Shown one piece after another: positions 45,582 to 53,859 of a stretch of 64,000 bases of DNA. Position numbers and translations under genes: made by a program. The notes below the pieces were generated by a model, which saw nothing but the letters and a program-made list of their open reading frames with translations, did not search any database and was not told the DNA's origin. Source of the DNA: Caldilineaceae bacterium (GTDB lineage: Bacteria > Chloroflexota > Anaerolineae > Caldilineales > Caldilineaceae); NCBI GenBank assembly GCA_018003515.1, contig JAGNDO010000025.1:1-64000 (forward strand), written 5' to 3'. Position 1 is the stretch's first letter, and each line of letters starts with the position of its first letter.

Positions 45582-46584
45582 CAGCATGACTCCGGTTCCC
45601 AACGATGATGGGCTGCAACATGCCCCGACGACCGACACGCACATAGGCAATGTCAAATCCATTTTCGGCCAGGCGGGGTGGCGACAGATACGCATGGACA
45701 AAGGCGGCCACATGGTCCAGGGCGGCCCGGCCTTCGGGCACATAGCGGGCGAAGGCTTGCCAGACGTGCATCATCTGGGGCCAGACCTGCAAGGTCACAT
45801 CCACCCCGGCGGCCCGGGCCTTTTCGGCCAGGCGGGTGGAATCGGAGAGCAGGATCTCGTCCATGCCCACCTGGATCAGCAGGGGAGGCAGGCCGTGAAG
45901 ATCGGCGTAGAGGGGGGAGGCCAGGGGGGTCTCCGGGGCCTGATTGCCCAAATAGTAGCGAGCGGCTTGGACCATCTGGCGGGGGTCAAACCAGGGGTCC
46001 GCCTTGACCCGGCTCTGCATGGATTCGCCGACACAGGCCAGATCGGTCCAAGGGGAGAAGCAGATGGCCAGGGCGGGCAGAGGTTCCCCGGCATCTCGCA
46101 GGGCGGTCATGATGGCCAGGGTCAGCCCGCCCCCGGCGGAATCTCCAGCCAGGATCAGCTGGCTGGGGTCAACGCCGTCCCGGAGCAGGGCGCGATAGAC
46201 GGCCAGGGTATCATCCAGGGCGGCGGGGTAGCGGTGTTCCGGGGCCAGGCGATATTCAAAGAGCAGGGTGCGAGCCTGGGCCGCGTTGGCCACGTCTGCG
46301 GCCAGTTGACGGTGGGTGTTGAGGGAGCCAAAGAAGTAGCCGCCGCCGTGGATGAACATCAGGGTGCGTTTGGGCAGGGCCAGGGGGGGCGTGATCCACT
46401 CGGCGGCCATGCCTTCCACCTGTGTGGGGAGGCAAATCGCGTTAGCCGGACGCCGGGCCGCCTTGGCCAGAATCTCCATCTCCGCCCGGCCCCGTCCCAC
46501 ATTGACTTCGGGCGCGAAGGTTTCGGAGAGGGCCTGCATACGGAAGCCCAATTTGAGTGCACGATTTTGCCAACTTGCTGCCAT
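45574..46584 (-). CDS. HSL-family alpha/beta-hydrolase (esterase)
   Basis: 336 residues. The oxyanion-hole motif HGGGYFFGS (79-87) and nucleophile Ser149 in GDSAGGG identify the hormone-sensitive-lipase (type IV) esterase family. The acid is in MDEILLSDS and the His in MMHVWQAF. No signal peptide, hence cytoplasmic. The ATG at 46584 has GGAGG 7 bases upstream; a longer frame through the nitrilase gene is a shadow. It overlaps selA by 8 bases and begins 26 bases after the amidase gene, so the three probably form one operon by position only. Confidence 0.88.
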   Translation of the reverse strand: MAASWQNRALKLGFRMQALSETFAPEVNVGRGRAEMEILAKAARRPANAICLPTQVEGMAAEWITPPLALPKRTLMFIHGGGYFFGSLNTHRQLAADVANAAQARTLLFEYRLAPEHRYPAALDDTLAVYRALLRDGVDPSQLILAGDSAGGGLTLAIMTALRDAGEPLPALAICFSPWTDLACVGESMQSRVKADPWFDPRQMVQAARYYLGNQAPETPLASPLYADLHGLPPLLIQVGMDEILLSDSTRLAEKARAAGVDVTLQVWPQMMHVWQAFARYVPEGRAALDHVAAFVHAYLSPPRLAENGFDIAYVRVGRRGMLQPIIVGNRSHADE

Positions 46585-46610
46585 GAGGGGGTCCTCCTTG
46601 ACTTGAGTAA

Positions 46611-47411
46611 TCAATACAACCCAGGCCGCCGGTCTTCGAAGATGGGGATGCGCTTGCGCACGGCATCCACCTGATCCAGATCCAGGGTGGTGGTGAGCAG
46701 GGTTTCTTGTTCGCCGCCTTCGATCAGGGCTTCGCCCCAGGGGTCGATCAGGGCGGAGGCCCCGAAAAAGTCGCTGCCCTTGGACGAGCCGACCCGGTTG
46801 CAGCCCGCCATGAACATCTGGTTTTCGATGGCCCGCGCCCGCAGCAACGTGCGCCAATGGGTGCGCCGGGGATGGGGCCACTCGGCCGGCAGCAGGATCA
46901 GCTTGGCCCCGGCCAGGGCATAGCGGCGGAAGAGTTCGGGGAAGCGCAGATCATAGCAGATGGCCAGCCCCACCCGTCCCCAGGGCAAATCAACGGTCAC
47001 TGCTTCCGGGCCGGGGGCGAGGAATTGCTCCTCGGCCATCAGCCGGAAGAGGTGGATCTTGCGATAGACCCCGGCCAGCTTGCCGTCCGGGTTGTAGAGG
47101 GCGAAGCAATTGTAGATCTTGCCATCCGCGCCCAGTTCCAAAATGGAGCCGCCCAGCCACACATCGTGGGAACTGGCCAATTGGGCCAGGCGGCCAAACC
47201 AGCCGTTGCCCATGCTGTCCGCCACCACGGGCGTGGCGTGATCGGCGGCATTTTCCAGATCATAGGCCGTGCTCCACAGTTCGGGCAACAGCACCAGATC
47301 GCTGCCCCGGCGGGCGGCCTCGGCCACAAAATTCTCGGCCCGTTCAAAATTATACCCCGGCTTGCCCAATCGGCAATCCATCTGGACCAGGGTGAGGGTT
47401 AGGGTGGTCAT
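46611..47411 (-). CDS. Nitrilase-superfamily amidase (omega-amidase-like)
   Basis: 266 residues with the nitrilase catalytic triad visible: Glu44 (LPELW), Lys118 (YRKIHLF) and Cys152 (ICYDLRFPE). The length and the ICYDLRFPELFR and NRVGSSKGSDFFG segments are typical of omega-amidase/YafV-like members, which hydrolyse alpha-ketoglutaramate and similar amides, though related carbamoyl-amidases share them. Cytoplasmic. Confidence 0.88.
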   Translation of the reverse strand: MTTLTLTLVQMDCRLGKPGYNFERAENFVAEAARRGSDLVLLPELWSTAYDLENAADHATPVVADSMGNGWFGRLAQLASSHDVWLGGSILELGADGKIYNCFALYNPDGKLAGVYRKIHLFRLMAEEQFLAPGPEAVTVDLPWGRVGLAICYDLRFPELFRRYALAGAKLILLPAEWPHPRRTHWRTLLRARAIENQMFMAGCNRVGSSKGSDFFGASALIDPWGEALIEGGEQETLLTTTLDLDQVDAVRKRIPIFEDRRPGLY

Positions 47412-47433
47412 GGGTGGCTCCGTGTTTCAAATT

Positions 47434-47534
47434 GAGTATCGAGTGTCGTGTATCGAGTATTTTGTGGTGACTGGAGGGGGTTTCCACCGTTTGAAATTTC
47501 TGTACCACGCAATACTCGATACACGATACTCGAT
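47434..47534. repeat. Palindromic element, GTATCGAGTATCGTG family (copy 3, long loop)
   Basis: Arms at about 47438-47461 and 47511-47534 match the family with one mismatch. The 49-base spacer contains GTGGTGACTGGAGG / TTTCCACC. The right edge is 2 bases from the stop of the membrane-protein gene (47537). Confidence 0.9.
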
Positions 47535-47536
47535 GT

Positions 47537-48373
47537 TCACTCCTCGCGTTCCGGCAGTTCGACCACACTCGCCCCCGGCGCCGGCGCGGTGTATTCGCCC
47601 AGTTTGCCCGATTTGGCGCTGCTGGCGGCGTTGGCTTTGGTGACCGCGGGGGAGACGGGCAGGGCCGGGCGGGGGGTGGCCGGCGCGGTGTTGATGGGCA
47701 ACTTCTGGGGCTTGGGGGGGACGGCATAGGCCCGCCAGCCCAGGAAGAGGCCGACCCCGATCAGGATCAGGGGCCACCAGCGCAGGAGGGTGTTCTCGCC
47801 CCCCTTGTCCAGCACAAAGATGAAGAGGCCAAAGATGATCAGCACCGCGCCGGGGATCAGCGCCCACCATTGGCGACGCTTGCCCCCCAGCACATAGAGC
47901 AAAAAGAAGACCGCGCCCATGCCGGCAAAGAGTACGGCCCCCAGGGTCTCCGCCTTCTCCGTGCGGGCGCTGAGGGCGATGACGCCGCCCAACACCAACA
48001 TGAAGCCGCCGGGGATGATGGCCCACCAGCGTTCGCCCCGGTCCAACAGGTAGATGTGGGCGAAGGCCAGGGCCAGCCCCACAAAGAGTACCCCGGCCGT
48101 CACCCGGTCATTGACCTGGGGCTGGGTGGTCAGGAGCATCATGGCGGCCAGGGCCAGCAGAGTCCAGACTGGGATCAGCCGCCACCAATTCTGCCGGGTG
48201 GAGAGATAGGCCACAAAGAAGCCCACGCCCCCCGCCCCCAACAGCCCGGCCAACAGATATTGGGCGGTCGGTTCATAGGCGGCGAACATATCAAAATTAT
48301 AGAACAAAAGCAGCAGTCCGGCCAAGGTCAAGGCCACCGCCCAGAAGAGGGTGTTGAGTCGATTGTCAGTCAT
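47537..48373 (-). CDS. Multi-helix membrane protein with internal triplication
   Basis: 278 residues with about eight helices. A unit of roughly 60 residues starting (R/Q)(N/R)WW-(L/A)IP and ending in a helix with LFVG/LFAG recurs three times (NWWRLIPVWTLLALAAMMLL, RWWAIIPGGFMLVLGGVIAL, QWWALIPGAVLIIFGLFIFV). The C-terminal 50 residues are an Ala/Pro-rich cytoplasmic tail. Function unknown; the unit resembles the simple helical-hairpin domains of many Chloroflexi membrane proteins, but I cannot name a family. Confidence 0.75.
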   Translation of the reverse strand: MTDNRLNTLFWAVALTLAGLLLLFYNFDMFAAYEPTAQYLLAGLLGAGGVGFFVAYLSTRQNWWRLIPVWTLLALAAMMLLTTQPQVNDRVTAGVLFVGLALAFAHIYLLDRGERWWAIIPGGFMLVLGGVIALSARTEKAETLGAVLFAGMGAVFFLLYVLGGKRRQWWALIPGAVLIIFGLFIFVLDKGGENTLLRWWPLILIGVGLFLGWRAYAVPPKPQKLPINTAPATPRPALPVSPAVTKANAASSAKSGKLGEYTAPAPGASVVELPEREE

Positions 48374-48417
48374 GGCATGGCTCCGAATCTCAATGAGATG
48401 TGAAAATCAGTTTTTGC

Positions 48418-48507
48418 CGCACAGTCGCAAAGAAAAACAAGTGGTTTCCTCTGCGAACCCCCGCGTTCTTTGTGCTCTTTGTGTTCTCTGTGGTTTGAAG
48501 ATCGTTC
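48418..48507. repeat. Degenerate CACAAAGAACAC-family element
   Basis: The right arm TTCTTTGTGCTCTTTGTG (48469-48503) matches the element at 1850-1930. The left arm (48418-48445) is badly eroded. It ends about 6 bases before the ClC stop at 48513. Confidence 0.65.
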
Positions 48508-48512
48508 AAGAA

Positions 48513-50585
48513 TCAATCCACAAATTCATCCATACGTCGGAAACAGGCCCGCACCTTGTCCAAATCATCCCGCTCGGCCACGGCGGTCACCTCATCCCCT
48601 GGCTCCAGAACCGTGTCCCCCCGCAGCAGGATCACCCGGCGGCCCCGGCGGGCGCTGACCAGCAGGCAGTGTTCGGGCAAGCCCATCTCTTTGATCGGTT
48701 TGCCAGCAATGCGGCTGTTGGCTTCCACGGTCACTTCCAGGGTCTCTTTGCCGGTGAGCTTGCCCAGACGCAGATGTTCCACCCGATCTTGCAAGGTCAA
48801 CCGGCGCAGGATGGCCCGCTGGTAGGCACGCACAATGTCGTTGCGCCGCACCAGGCCGATGAGTTGATTGGGATCGTCCGGGTTGACCACGGGCAGGCGG
48901 CCCACGTCCCGGGTGCCCATGCGTTGCAGGGCTTTGTAGATCGGTTCGCTGGGGTAGGCCACCAACACATCCTTGGTGGCAATGTCCCGCACCCGCAGGG
49001 CTTCCCAACCGGGTGTGGACTGAGTGCGGGTCAAGTCCTGGAGGGTGACGATGCCAAGGAAGCGGTGTTGCGGGTCGCCGTCCACAGCCGTCTTCTCCGA
49101 TGGCTCCTCCATCACCGGGAAACCGTGATGGTGGCTGCTGATGAACTCCTGTTCCAACTCGACCAGACTCATGTCGGCGGAGACCAGATCCACATCCTGG
49201 GTCATGGCCTCGCTCACCAGCACCCCCTGCATCACATCAATATCCCGCCCTCGCTCCAGACGGATGCCCTTGGCCGTTAGTTTGATGGTGTAAATGGAAT
49301 CGCTCATCAACCGCTCGGCGGTGAAGGTGGCGACCATGACCGCGGCCATCAGGGGCAGGATCAGCCGATAGTCGTTGCTCATCTCAAAGACGATCAACAC
49401 GGCAGTCATGGAGGCCCGGGTGCTGGCGGCGAAGACGGCGGCCATGCCCACCAGGGCGTACGCACCCGTGGGGGCTACCTGGCCCGGAAACCACTGATTG
49501 GCCAGGAGTCCCACCGCCCCCCCCAGCATGGCCCCCATAAAGAGTGAGGGCGAAAAGACGCCGCCGCTATTGCCAAAGCCCAAGGTGAAGGAGGTGGCCA
49601 GGATTTTGCCGAAGATCAGCAGCACCATCAACCCCAAGGCCAGGGGGTTGGTCAACAACTCGCCCACCACTTCAAGCCCCGTCCCCATCACCTGGGGCAG
49701 GAACAAGCCCAGACCCCCCAGCAACAGTCCCCCCACGGCCGGCTGCGCCCATTCGGGGAAACGCCAACGCTCCGTGGCTACCTCAAACGCAAAGAGTACC
49801 CGGATAAAGAGTACGGCACAGACCGCGGCCAACAGTCCCAAAATTACAAAAATAGCGATCTCACCCAGATTTTGCATGTGGTAGACGGGTACCACAAAGG
49901 CTGGATGGTCGCCCAAAAAGGAGCGGCTGACGATGCTGGCGGCCACAGAGCTGATCACCACCGTCCCAAAGTGGGCGGAGGAGAACTCGCCCAAAATGAT
50001 CTCTTGGGCGAAAATGGCCCCAGCAATGGGGGAGTTGAAGGTGGCGGAGATGCCGGCTGCCGCGCCACAGGCCACCAGCCCGCGGATGCGGTCATCGGAG
50101 AGATGCAGAAGCTGGCCGATGTTGCTGCCCAGGGCCGCGCCGATCTGCACAATCGGCCCTTCACGCCCGGCAGAGCCGCCCGTGCCGATGCAGATGCCCG
50201 AAGCCAGGGTCTTGATCACCGCCACGATACCCCGGATGCGTCCGCCCCGCAAGGTCATGGCGGTCAACACTTCGGGTACGCCGTGGCCCTTGGCCTCTCT
50301 GGCGTAGCGCACGATCAGCGGGCCGCCGATCAATCCACCGAGGGCGGGCAGCACCACCATCCACACGGGCGAACTGGTCAAATGCAGCCAGCCGGGCAAG
50401 GTGGTTCCGAAGAAAAGCTGAAAGAAAGCAATTAGTTTGATAAAGCCGATGGCACCCAGGCCCGTGGCAATGCCAGTGATCAGCGCGGTGCTGATCAGAA
50501 TAAAATCTTCGGGGGGATGGTGATTGTCGAGCCATCGGCGCAGGCGCAAGCCGAGACGGATGATGGGCGTGGTTTGATCCGGCAT
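48513..50585 (-). CDS. ClC-family anion channel/transporter with CBS and RCK_C domains
   Basis: 690 residues. The ClC core (about 25-435) shows GHGVPEV (100-106), GREGP (140-144, gating Glu142) and GGVFSPSLF. At the position of the internal proton Glu of E. coli ClC-ec1 (second E of FIIEEM) the aligned segment reads FAQEII, an Ile, so proton coupling is doubtful and channel-like behaviour is possible. Two CBS domains follow (about 455-610), then an RCK_C/TrkA_C-type domain (LEVTVEANSRIAGKPIKEM, LEPGDEVTAVAERDD) as a ligand sensor. The ATG at 50585 was chosen on family length; its ribosome-binding site is weak. Confidence 0.85.
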   Translation of the reverse strand: MPDQTTPIIRLGLRLRRWLDNHHPPEDFILISTALITGIATGLGAIGFIKLIAFFQLFFGTTLPGWLHLTSSPVWMVVLPALGGLIGGPLIVRYAREAKGHGVPEVLTAMTLRGGRIRGIVAVIKTLASGICIGTGGSAGREGPIVQIGAALGSNIGQLLHLSDDRIRGLVACGAAAGISATFNSPIAGAIFAQEIILGEFSSAHFGTVVISSVAASIVSRSFLGDHPAFVVPVYHMQNLGEIAIFVILGLLAAVCAVLFIRVLFAFEVATERWRFPEWAQPAVGGLLLGGLGLFLPQVMGTGLEVVGELLTNPLALGLMVLLIFGKILATSFTLGFGNSGGVFSPSLFMGAMLGGAVGLLANQWFPGQVAPTGAYALVGMAAVFAASTRASMTAVLIVFEMSNDYRLILPLMAAVMVATFTAERLMSDSIYTIKLTAKGIRLERGRDIDVMQGVLVSEAMTQDVDLVSADMSLVELEQEFISSHHHGFPVMEEPSEKTAVDGDPQHRFLGIVTLQDLTRTQSTPGWEALRVRDIATKDVLVAYPSEPIYKALQRMGTRDVGRLPVVNPDDPNQLIGLVRRNDIVRAYQRAILRRLTLQDRVEHLRLGKLTGKETLEVTVEANSRIAGKPIKEMGLPEHCLLVSARRGRRVILLRGDTVLEPGDEVTAVAERDDLDKVRACFRRMDEFVD

Positions 50586-50711
50586 GAGGTGGGCGAAAGA
50601 GAGCAAGTGAGGTGTCCTTTGGAAAAATTCGTGCCGATCTGCGTGCATCAGGAGAATCAGCGCTCCAGTTGACCGCCAAGCCAAGTACACCTGGCGAAAA
50701 TCCCTGGGAAG

Positions 50712-50740
50712 TTGACGGCCTACCCCTTGGCTGATAGTAT
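50712..50740 (+). promoter_or_regulatory. Probable promoter of the tsaC-type gene
   Basis: TTGACG (50712-50717), a 17-base spacer and TAGTAT (50735-50740), about 70 bases before the ATG at 50810. The gap 50586-50809 separates divergent genes. Confidence 0.5.
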
Positions 50741-50809
50741 ACACCTGCTACCCAGGATGATAAAGCACGCGCACCGATACCGTGATCTTTCCACCTAGAA
50801 GGCCCTTTT

Positions 50810-51442
50810 ATGCAGACAGTCATCGCCAACCCAACCGACTTCACCGTCTTGGACCAGGCCGCCGCCCTGCTCAATGACCAACAGGTGATCGCCGCACCCA
50901 CGGACACGGTCTATGGGCTGGTCTGTTGCTATGACAGCGTGGCCGCCATCGACGCCCTCTACGAGGCCAAGGGCCGTCCGCCAGAGAAGGCCCTGCCCAT
51001 CCTCTTGGCCGGGGAGGATCAGCTGGATCAGGTGGTGGCGGAGGTGTCGGCCCTGGCCCGGGGGTTGATGGAGCGCTTCTGGCCCGGTCCCCTCACCCTG
51101 GTGCTGCCGGGGTTGCCCCACCTGCCCGCCCGCCTCACCGCGGGGATGGACTCTGTGGCCGTGCGGGTGCCGGACCATCCTGTGTTGCGGGCATTGGCCC
51201 AGGCAAGCGGACCCCTGGCCTCGTCCAGCGCCAACCGCAGCGGCGGACCGGACACGGCCAGCGCCCAGGCCGTCCTGGCCCAGTTGGATGGCTTGGTGCC
51301 CCTGATTTTGGACGGCGGCACAGCCCCCGGCGGCATCCCCAGCACGGTGTTGACTTTGACCGAAACCGGCCCGGTCATCCTGCGGGAAGGGCCGATTGGG
51401 GACCGGGTGCGGGCCTTTTTGAGCGCACAACCCGCCCCATGA
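50810..51442 (+). CDS. tsaC: L-threonylcarbamoyladenylate synthase (TsaC/Sua5 type)
   Basis: 210 residues of the YrdC/Sua5 fold. Signatures are VIAAPTDTVYGLVCC, IDALYEAKGRPPEKALPILL, RFWPGPLTLVLPG, VAVRVPDHPVLRAL and PLASSSANRSGG. The enzyme forms threonylcarbamoyl-AMP for the universal t6A37 tRNA modification. No long C-terminal Sua5 domain is present. Its stop overlaps the glycosyltransferase start by 4 bases (ATGA). Confidence 0.9.
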   Translation: MQTVIANPTDFTVLDQAAALLNDQQVIAAPTDTVYGLVCCYDSVAAIDALYEAKGRPPEKALPILLAGEDQLDQVVAEVSALARGLMERFWPGPLTLVLPGLPHLPARLTAGMDSVAVRVPDHPVLRALAQASGPLASSSANRSGGPDTASAQAVLAQLDGLVPLILDGGTAPGGIPSTVLTLTETGPVILREGPIGDRVRAFLSAQPAP

Positions 51443-52599
51443 GCCGCCCTTTGCTGATCGGCATCGACGCCTCCCGTGCCTTGCGGGCCAGGCGCACGGG
51501 GACTGAGCGCTATTCGTTGGAGATCATCCAGCATCTGCTGGCCCTGCCCCAGGCCGCCCAGCACACTTGGCGGCTCTATGCGGACAGCCCGCCCCCGCCC
51601 GGTCTCTTTCCCCTCCGCACCCCCGGCGCGGCCAGGGACAATGTGGAGATCCAGGTTCTGGCCGCCCGCCGGTTGTGGACCCACTTGGCCCTGCGGCGCG
51701 AACTAGTTCGTCATCCACCCCAGGTCGTCTTTGTGCCTGCCCATGTGCTGCCCTGGCCAACCTGGGGCCTACCGCCCAGCGTTGTCACCATCCATGATCT
51801 GGGTTATCGTCACTTCCCGGAGAGCCACGGGGCATTCCAGCGCCGCTATCTGGCCTGGGGCACCCGGTGGAGCGCCGGCTCCGCCCGCCGGGTGATCGCC
51901 ATCAGCCAGGCCACGGCCCAGGATCTGGCCCGGTTTGACGCCATCGACCCGGCCAAGATCCGGGTGATCTACGAAGCCGCCGGGCCGCCCCAGCTTTCGG
52001 ATCGGCCAAAACTTGTCGCGTTGGCCCATCTGCCCGCCTATGGGCTTTTTGTCAGCACCATTCAGCCCCGCAAGAATGTGGAGCGGTTGGTGCGGGCCTT
52101 TGCTTTTTTGGTGAAAACCAAGACAATCTCATGGGATCTGGTGCTGGCCGGCGGCAAGGGCTGGCTGAGTGATCAACTGTATAGTCTGGCTGGGGAGTTG
52201 GGCGTGGCCGACCGGGTGCATTTCCTGGGCTATGTGGACGACGCTGATCTGCCTGGCCTCTATGCCCACGCCCGTCTCTTTTGCTATCCTTCCCTCTTCG
52301 AGGGCTTCGGCCTGCCCGTCCTGGAGGCCCAAAGTTATGGAGTGCCTGTGATGACATCCAACAATTCCGCCCTGCCCGAAGTGGCCGGAGACGCCGCCAT
52401 TTTGGTGGACCCTATGGACATCGACGCCATCGCCGACGCTATGTTGCGGTTGAGCCAAGACGAAGACCTGCGCCAGCGGTTGATCGCGGCAGGGTATGAG
52501 AATGTCAAGCGATTTTCGTGGGACAAAGCAGCGAAAGAAACATTGGCCGTTTTGGAAGAAGCGGCAAGAGAGAAGCAAAAAGCCAAGTTGACACCCTGA
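51439..52599 (+). CDS. GT4-family glycosyltransferase
   Basis: 386 residues of the GT-B fold. The N-terminal segment GIDASRALRARRTGTERYSL contains the acceptor-side G-rich loop. The C-terminal donor motif is FPSLFEGFGLPVLEAQSYGVPVMTSNNSALPEVAGDAAIL-type, with the two Glu residues (E-x(7)-E) of GT4 enzymes. Probably cytoplasmic, adding a hexose to a lipid-linked glycan. It shares an operon with the TsaC gene by overlap and precedes a WecG-type transferase. Confidence 0.9.
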   Translation: MSRPLLIGIDASRALRARRTGTERYSLEIIQHLLALPQAAQHTWRLYADSPPPPGLFPLRTPGAARDNVEIQVLAARRLWTHLALRRELVRHPPQVVFVPAHVLPWPTWGLPPSVVTIHDLGYRHFPESHGAFQRRYLAWGTRWSAGSARRVIAISQATAQDLARFDAIDPAKIRVIYEAAGPPQLSDRPKLVALAHLPAYGLFVSTIQPRKNVERLVRAFAFLVKTKTISWDLVLAGGKGWLSDQLYSLAGELGVADRVHFLGYVDDADLPGLYAHARLFCYPSLFEGFGLPVLEAQSYGVPVMTSNNSALPEVAGDAAILVDPMDIDAIADAMLRLSQDEDLRQRLIAAGYENVKRFSWDKAAKETLAVLEEAAREKQKAKLTP

Positions 52600-52660
52600 A
52601 CGGACAGCTTTAGAATCCATGTATCGATGCATTTGACGACAGGATCAAGAGGTGAAACCT

Positions 52661-52975
52661 ATGGCAGTAGAAACCAGGACCGTGGGGCGACTTGAAGGGC
52701 TGCTTCGACTGTACCACACAGGGTATCATAGCTCCGTTGTTGACAAGACGGTGGAGAAGTTGGTTACCCTGGAAGTCACGCGGTCCAACAACGAACTGAC
52801 TCGGCTAAGAGAACGTCTGGAAGCGTACGAACGCCAATACAATATGCCCTCCGAGGATTTCTACACAAAGTTCCGCTCTGGAGAATTAGGAGACGCGATG
52901 GATTTTGTGGAATGGAGCGTCTTTTGGGATATGTATGAAAGCACACAAGAGCGGCTGAATGAGCTGGGTGAGTAG
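52661..52975 (+). CDS. Small antitoxin-like protein without adjacent toxin
   Basis: 104 residues, helical. VDKTVEKLVTLEVTRSNNEL, then ERLEAYERQYNMPSEDFYTK and DAMDFVEWSVFWDMYESTQE, resemble small proteins that in other genomes pair with DUF6516 (TumE-type) toxins. No toxin frame follows: the next gene is the WecG-type transferase. The ATG at 52661 is preferred over the GTG at 52652, with AGAGG 6-8 bases upstream. The family link is from memory; it may be an orphan or an unrelated coiled-coil protein. Confidence 0.45.
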   Translation: MAVETRTVGRLEGLLRLYHTGYHSSVVDKTVEKLVTLEVTRSNNELTRLRERLEAYERQYNMPSEDFYTKFRSGELGDAMDFVEWSVFWDMYESTQERLNELGE

Positions 52976-53003
52976 CTTTTGGCAACTGAAATATCCCCGC
53001 AAG

Positions 53004-53789
53004 ATGACTGATATCATCCCCATGCTAAACATTCTCGGTGTAACTATTCACGAAGTGGATTTCGAGCAAACTCTGACGCAGATGCAGGGGTGGATAGAAC
53101 GCACCCAAGAGGACCGGGTTGAGAACTGCCGTCAGATCTGCACCGTGAACCCGGAGTTCGTGATGGAAGCCCGGCGCAATCCGACCTTTGCGGCGGTCCT
53201 AAACCGGGCGGATCTGCGAGTGCCGGACGGGGTGGGGATTCTGGCTGCGGCCCGGCTGTTGGGCCATCCCCTGCGGGAGCGGGTGACCGGGTCCGATGGC
53301 ATCTATCGCATCAGCGAACGGGCGGCGCTGGCGGGGTGGCGGATCTTTCTGCTGGGCGCGGCCCCGGGTGTGGCCGAACAGGCCGCGGCCATCCTGACCC
53401 AGCGCTACCCCGGCCTGACCGTCTGCGGCACCTTCAGCGGCAGCCCGGCGGATGCAGAGTGGCCCGACATCCACGCCCGGTTGGCCGCGGCCCAGCCCGA
53501 TGTGCTGCTGGTGGCCTACGGTCATCCCAAACAGGATTTGTGGATCGACAAGCACCGGCACGAGCTGCCATCCACCGTGTCCATCGGCGTAGGCGGGGCC
53601 TTCGACTTCGTGGCCGGGGTCTCCGTGCGCGCCCCCGTGTGGATGCAGCGCCTGGGCCTGGAATGGCTGCACCGACTGATCCGCGAGCCCTGGCGTTGGC
53701 GGCGCATGGCCGCCCTGCCCCTCTTTGCCCTGTTGGTGCTGAGGCAGAAATTGAGAGTTGAGAATGGGGAATTGAGAATTGAAAAGTAA
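53004..53789 (+). CDS. WecG/TagA/CpsF-family glycosyltransferase
   Basis: 261 residues. The TagA-family signature is clear: CTVNPEFVMEARRNPTFAAVL, LRVPDGVGILAAARLLG (with the catalytic Asp), GWRIFLLGAAPGVAEQAAAIL, VAYGHPKQDLWI and SIGVGGAFDFVAG. It transfers a hexosamine or mannosaminuronate from a UDP-sugar to a lipid-linked intermediate. The C-terminal residues VENGELRIEK are translated from the start of the palindrome 53778-53836, so the present C-terminus is repeat-derived. The ATG at 53004 is one of several weak starts (another at 53022). Confidence 0.85.
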   Translation: MTDIIPMLNILGVTIHEVDFEQTLTQMQGWIERTQEDRVENCRQICTVNPEFVMEARRNPTFAAVLNRADLRVPDGVGILAAARLLGHPLRERVTGSDGIYRISERAALAGWRIFLLGAAPGVAEQAAAILTQRYPGLTVCGTFSGSPADAEWPDIHARLAAAQPDVLLVAYGHPKQDLWIDKHRHELPSTVSIGVGGAFDFVAGVSVRAPVWMQRLGLEWLHRLIREPWRWRRMAALPLFALLVLRQKLRVENGELRIEK

Positions 53790-53836
53790 AAAAGACCGGG
53801 TCTTTCGACAAGACCCGGTCTTTTTTACTTTTCAAT
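53778..53836. terminator. Perfect 26-bp-stem hairpin between convergent genes
   Basis: Arms 53778-53803 and 53811-53836, loop TTCGACA, with a run of T at the foot on both strands. Its left arm contains the last codons and stop of the WecG-type gene. A second AATTG-rich tract follows up to 53858, 2 bases before the permease stop. Confidence 0.88.
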
Positions 53837-53859
53837 TTTTACTTTTCAATTCTCAATTC

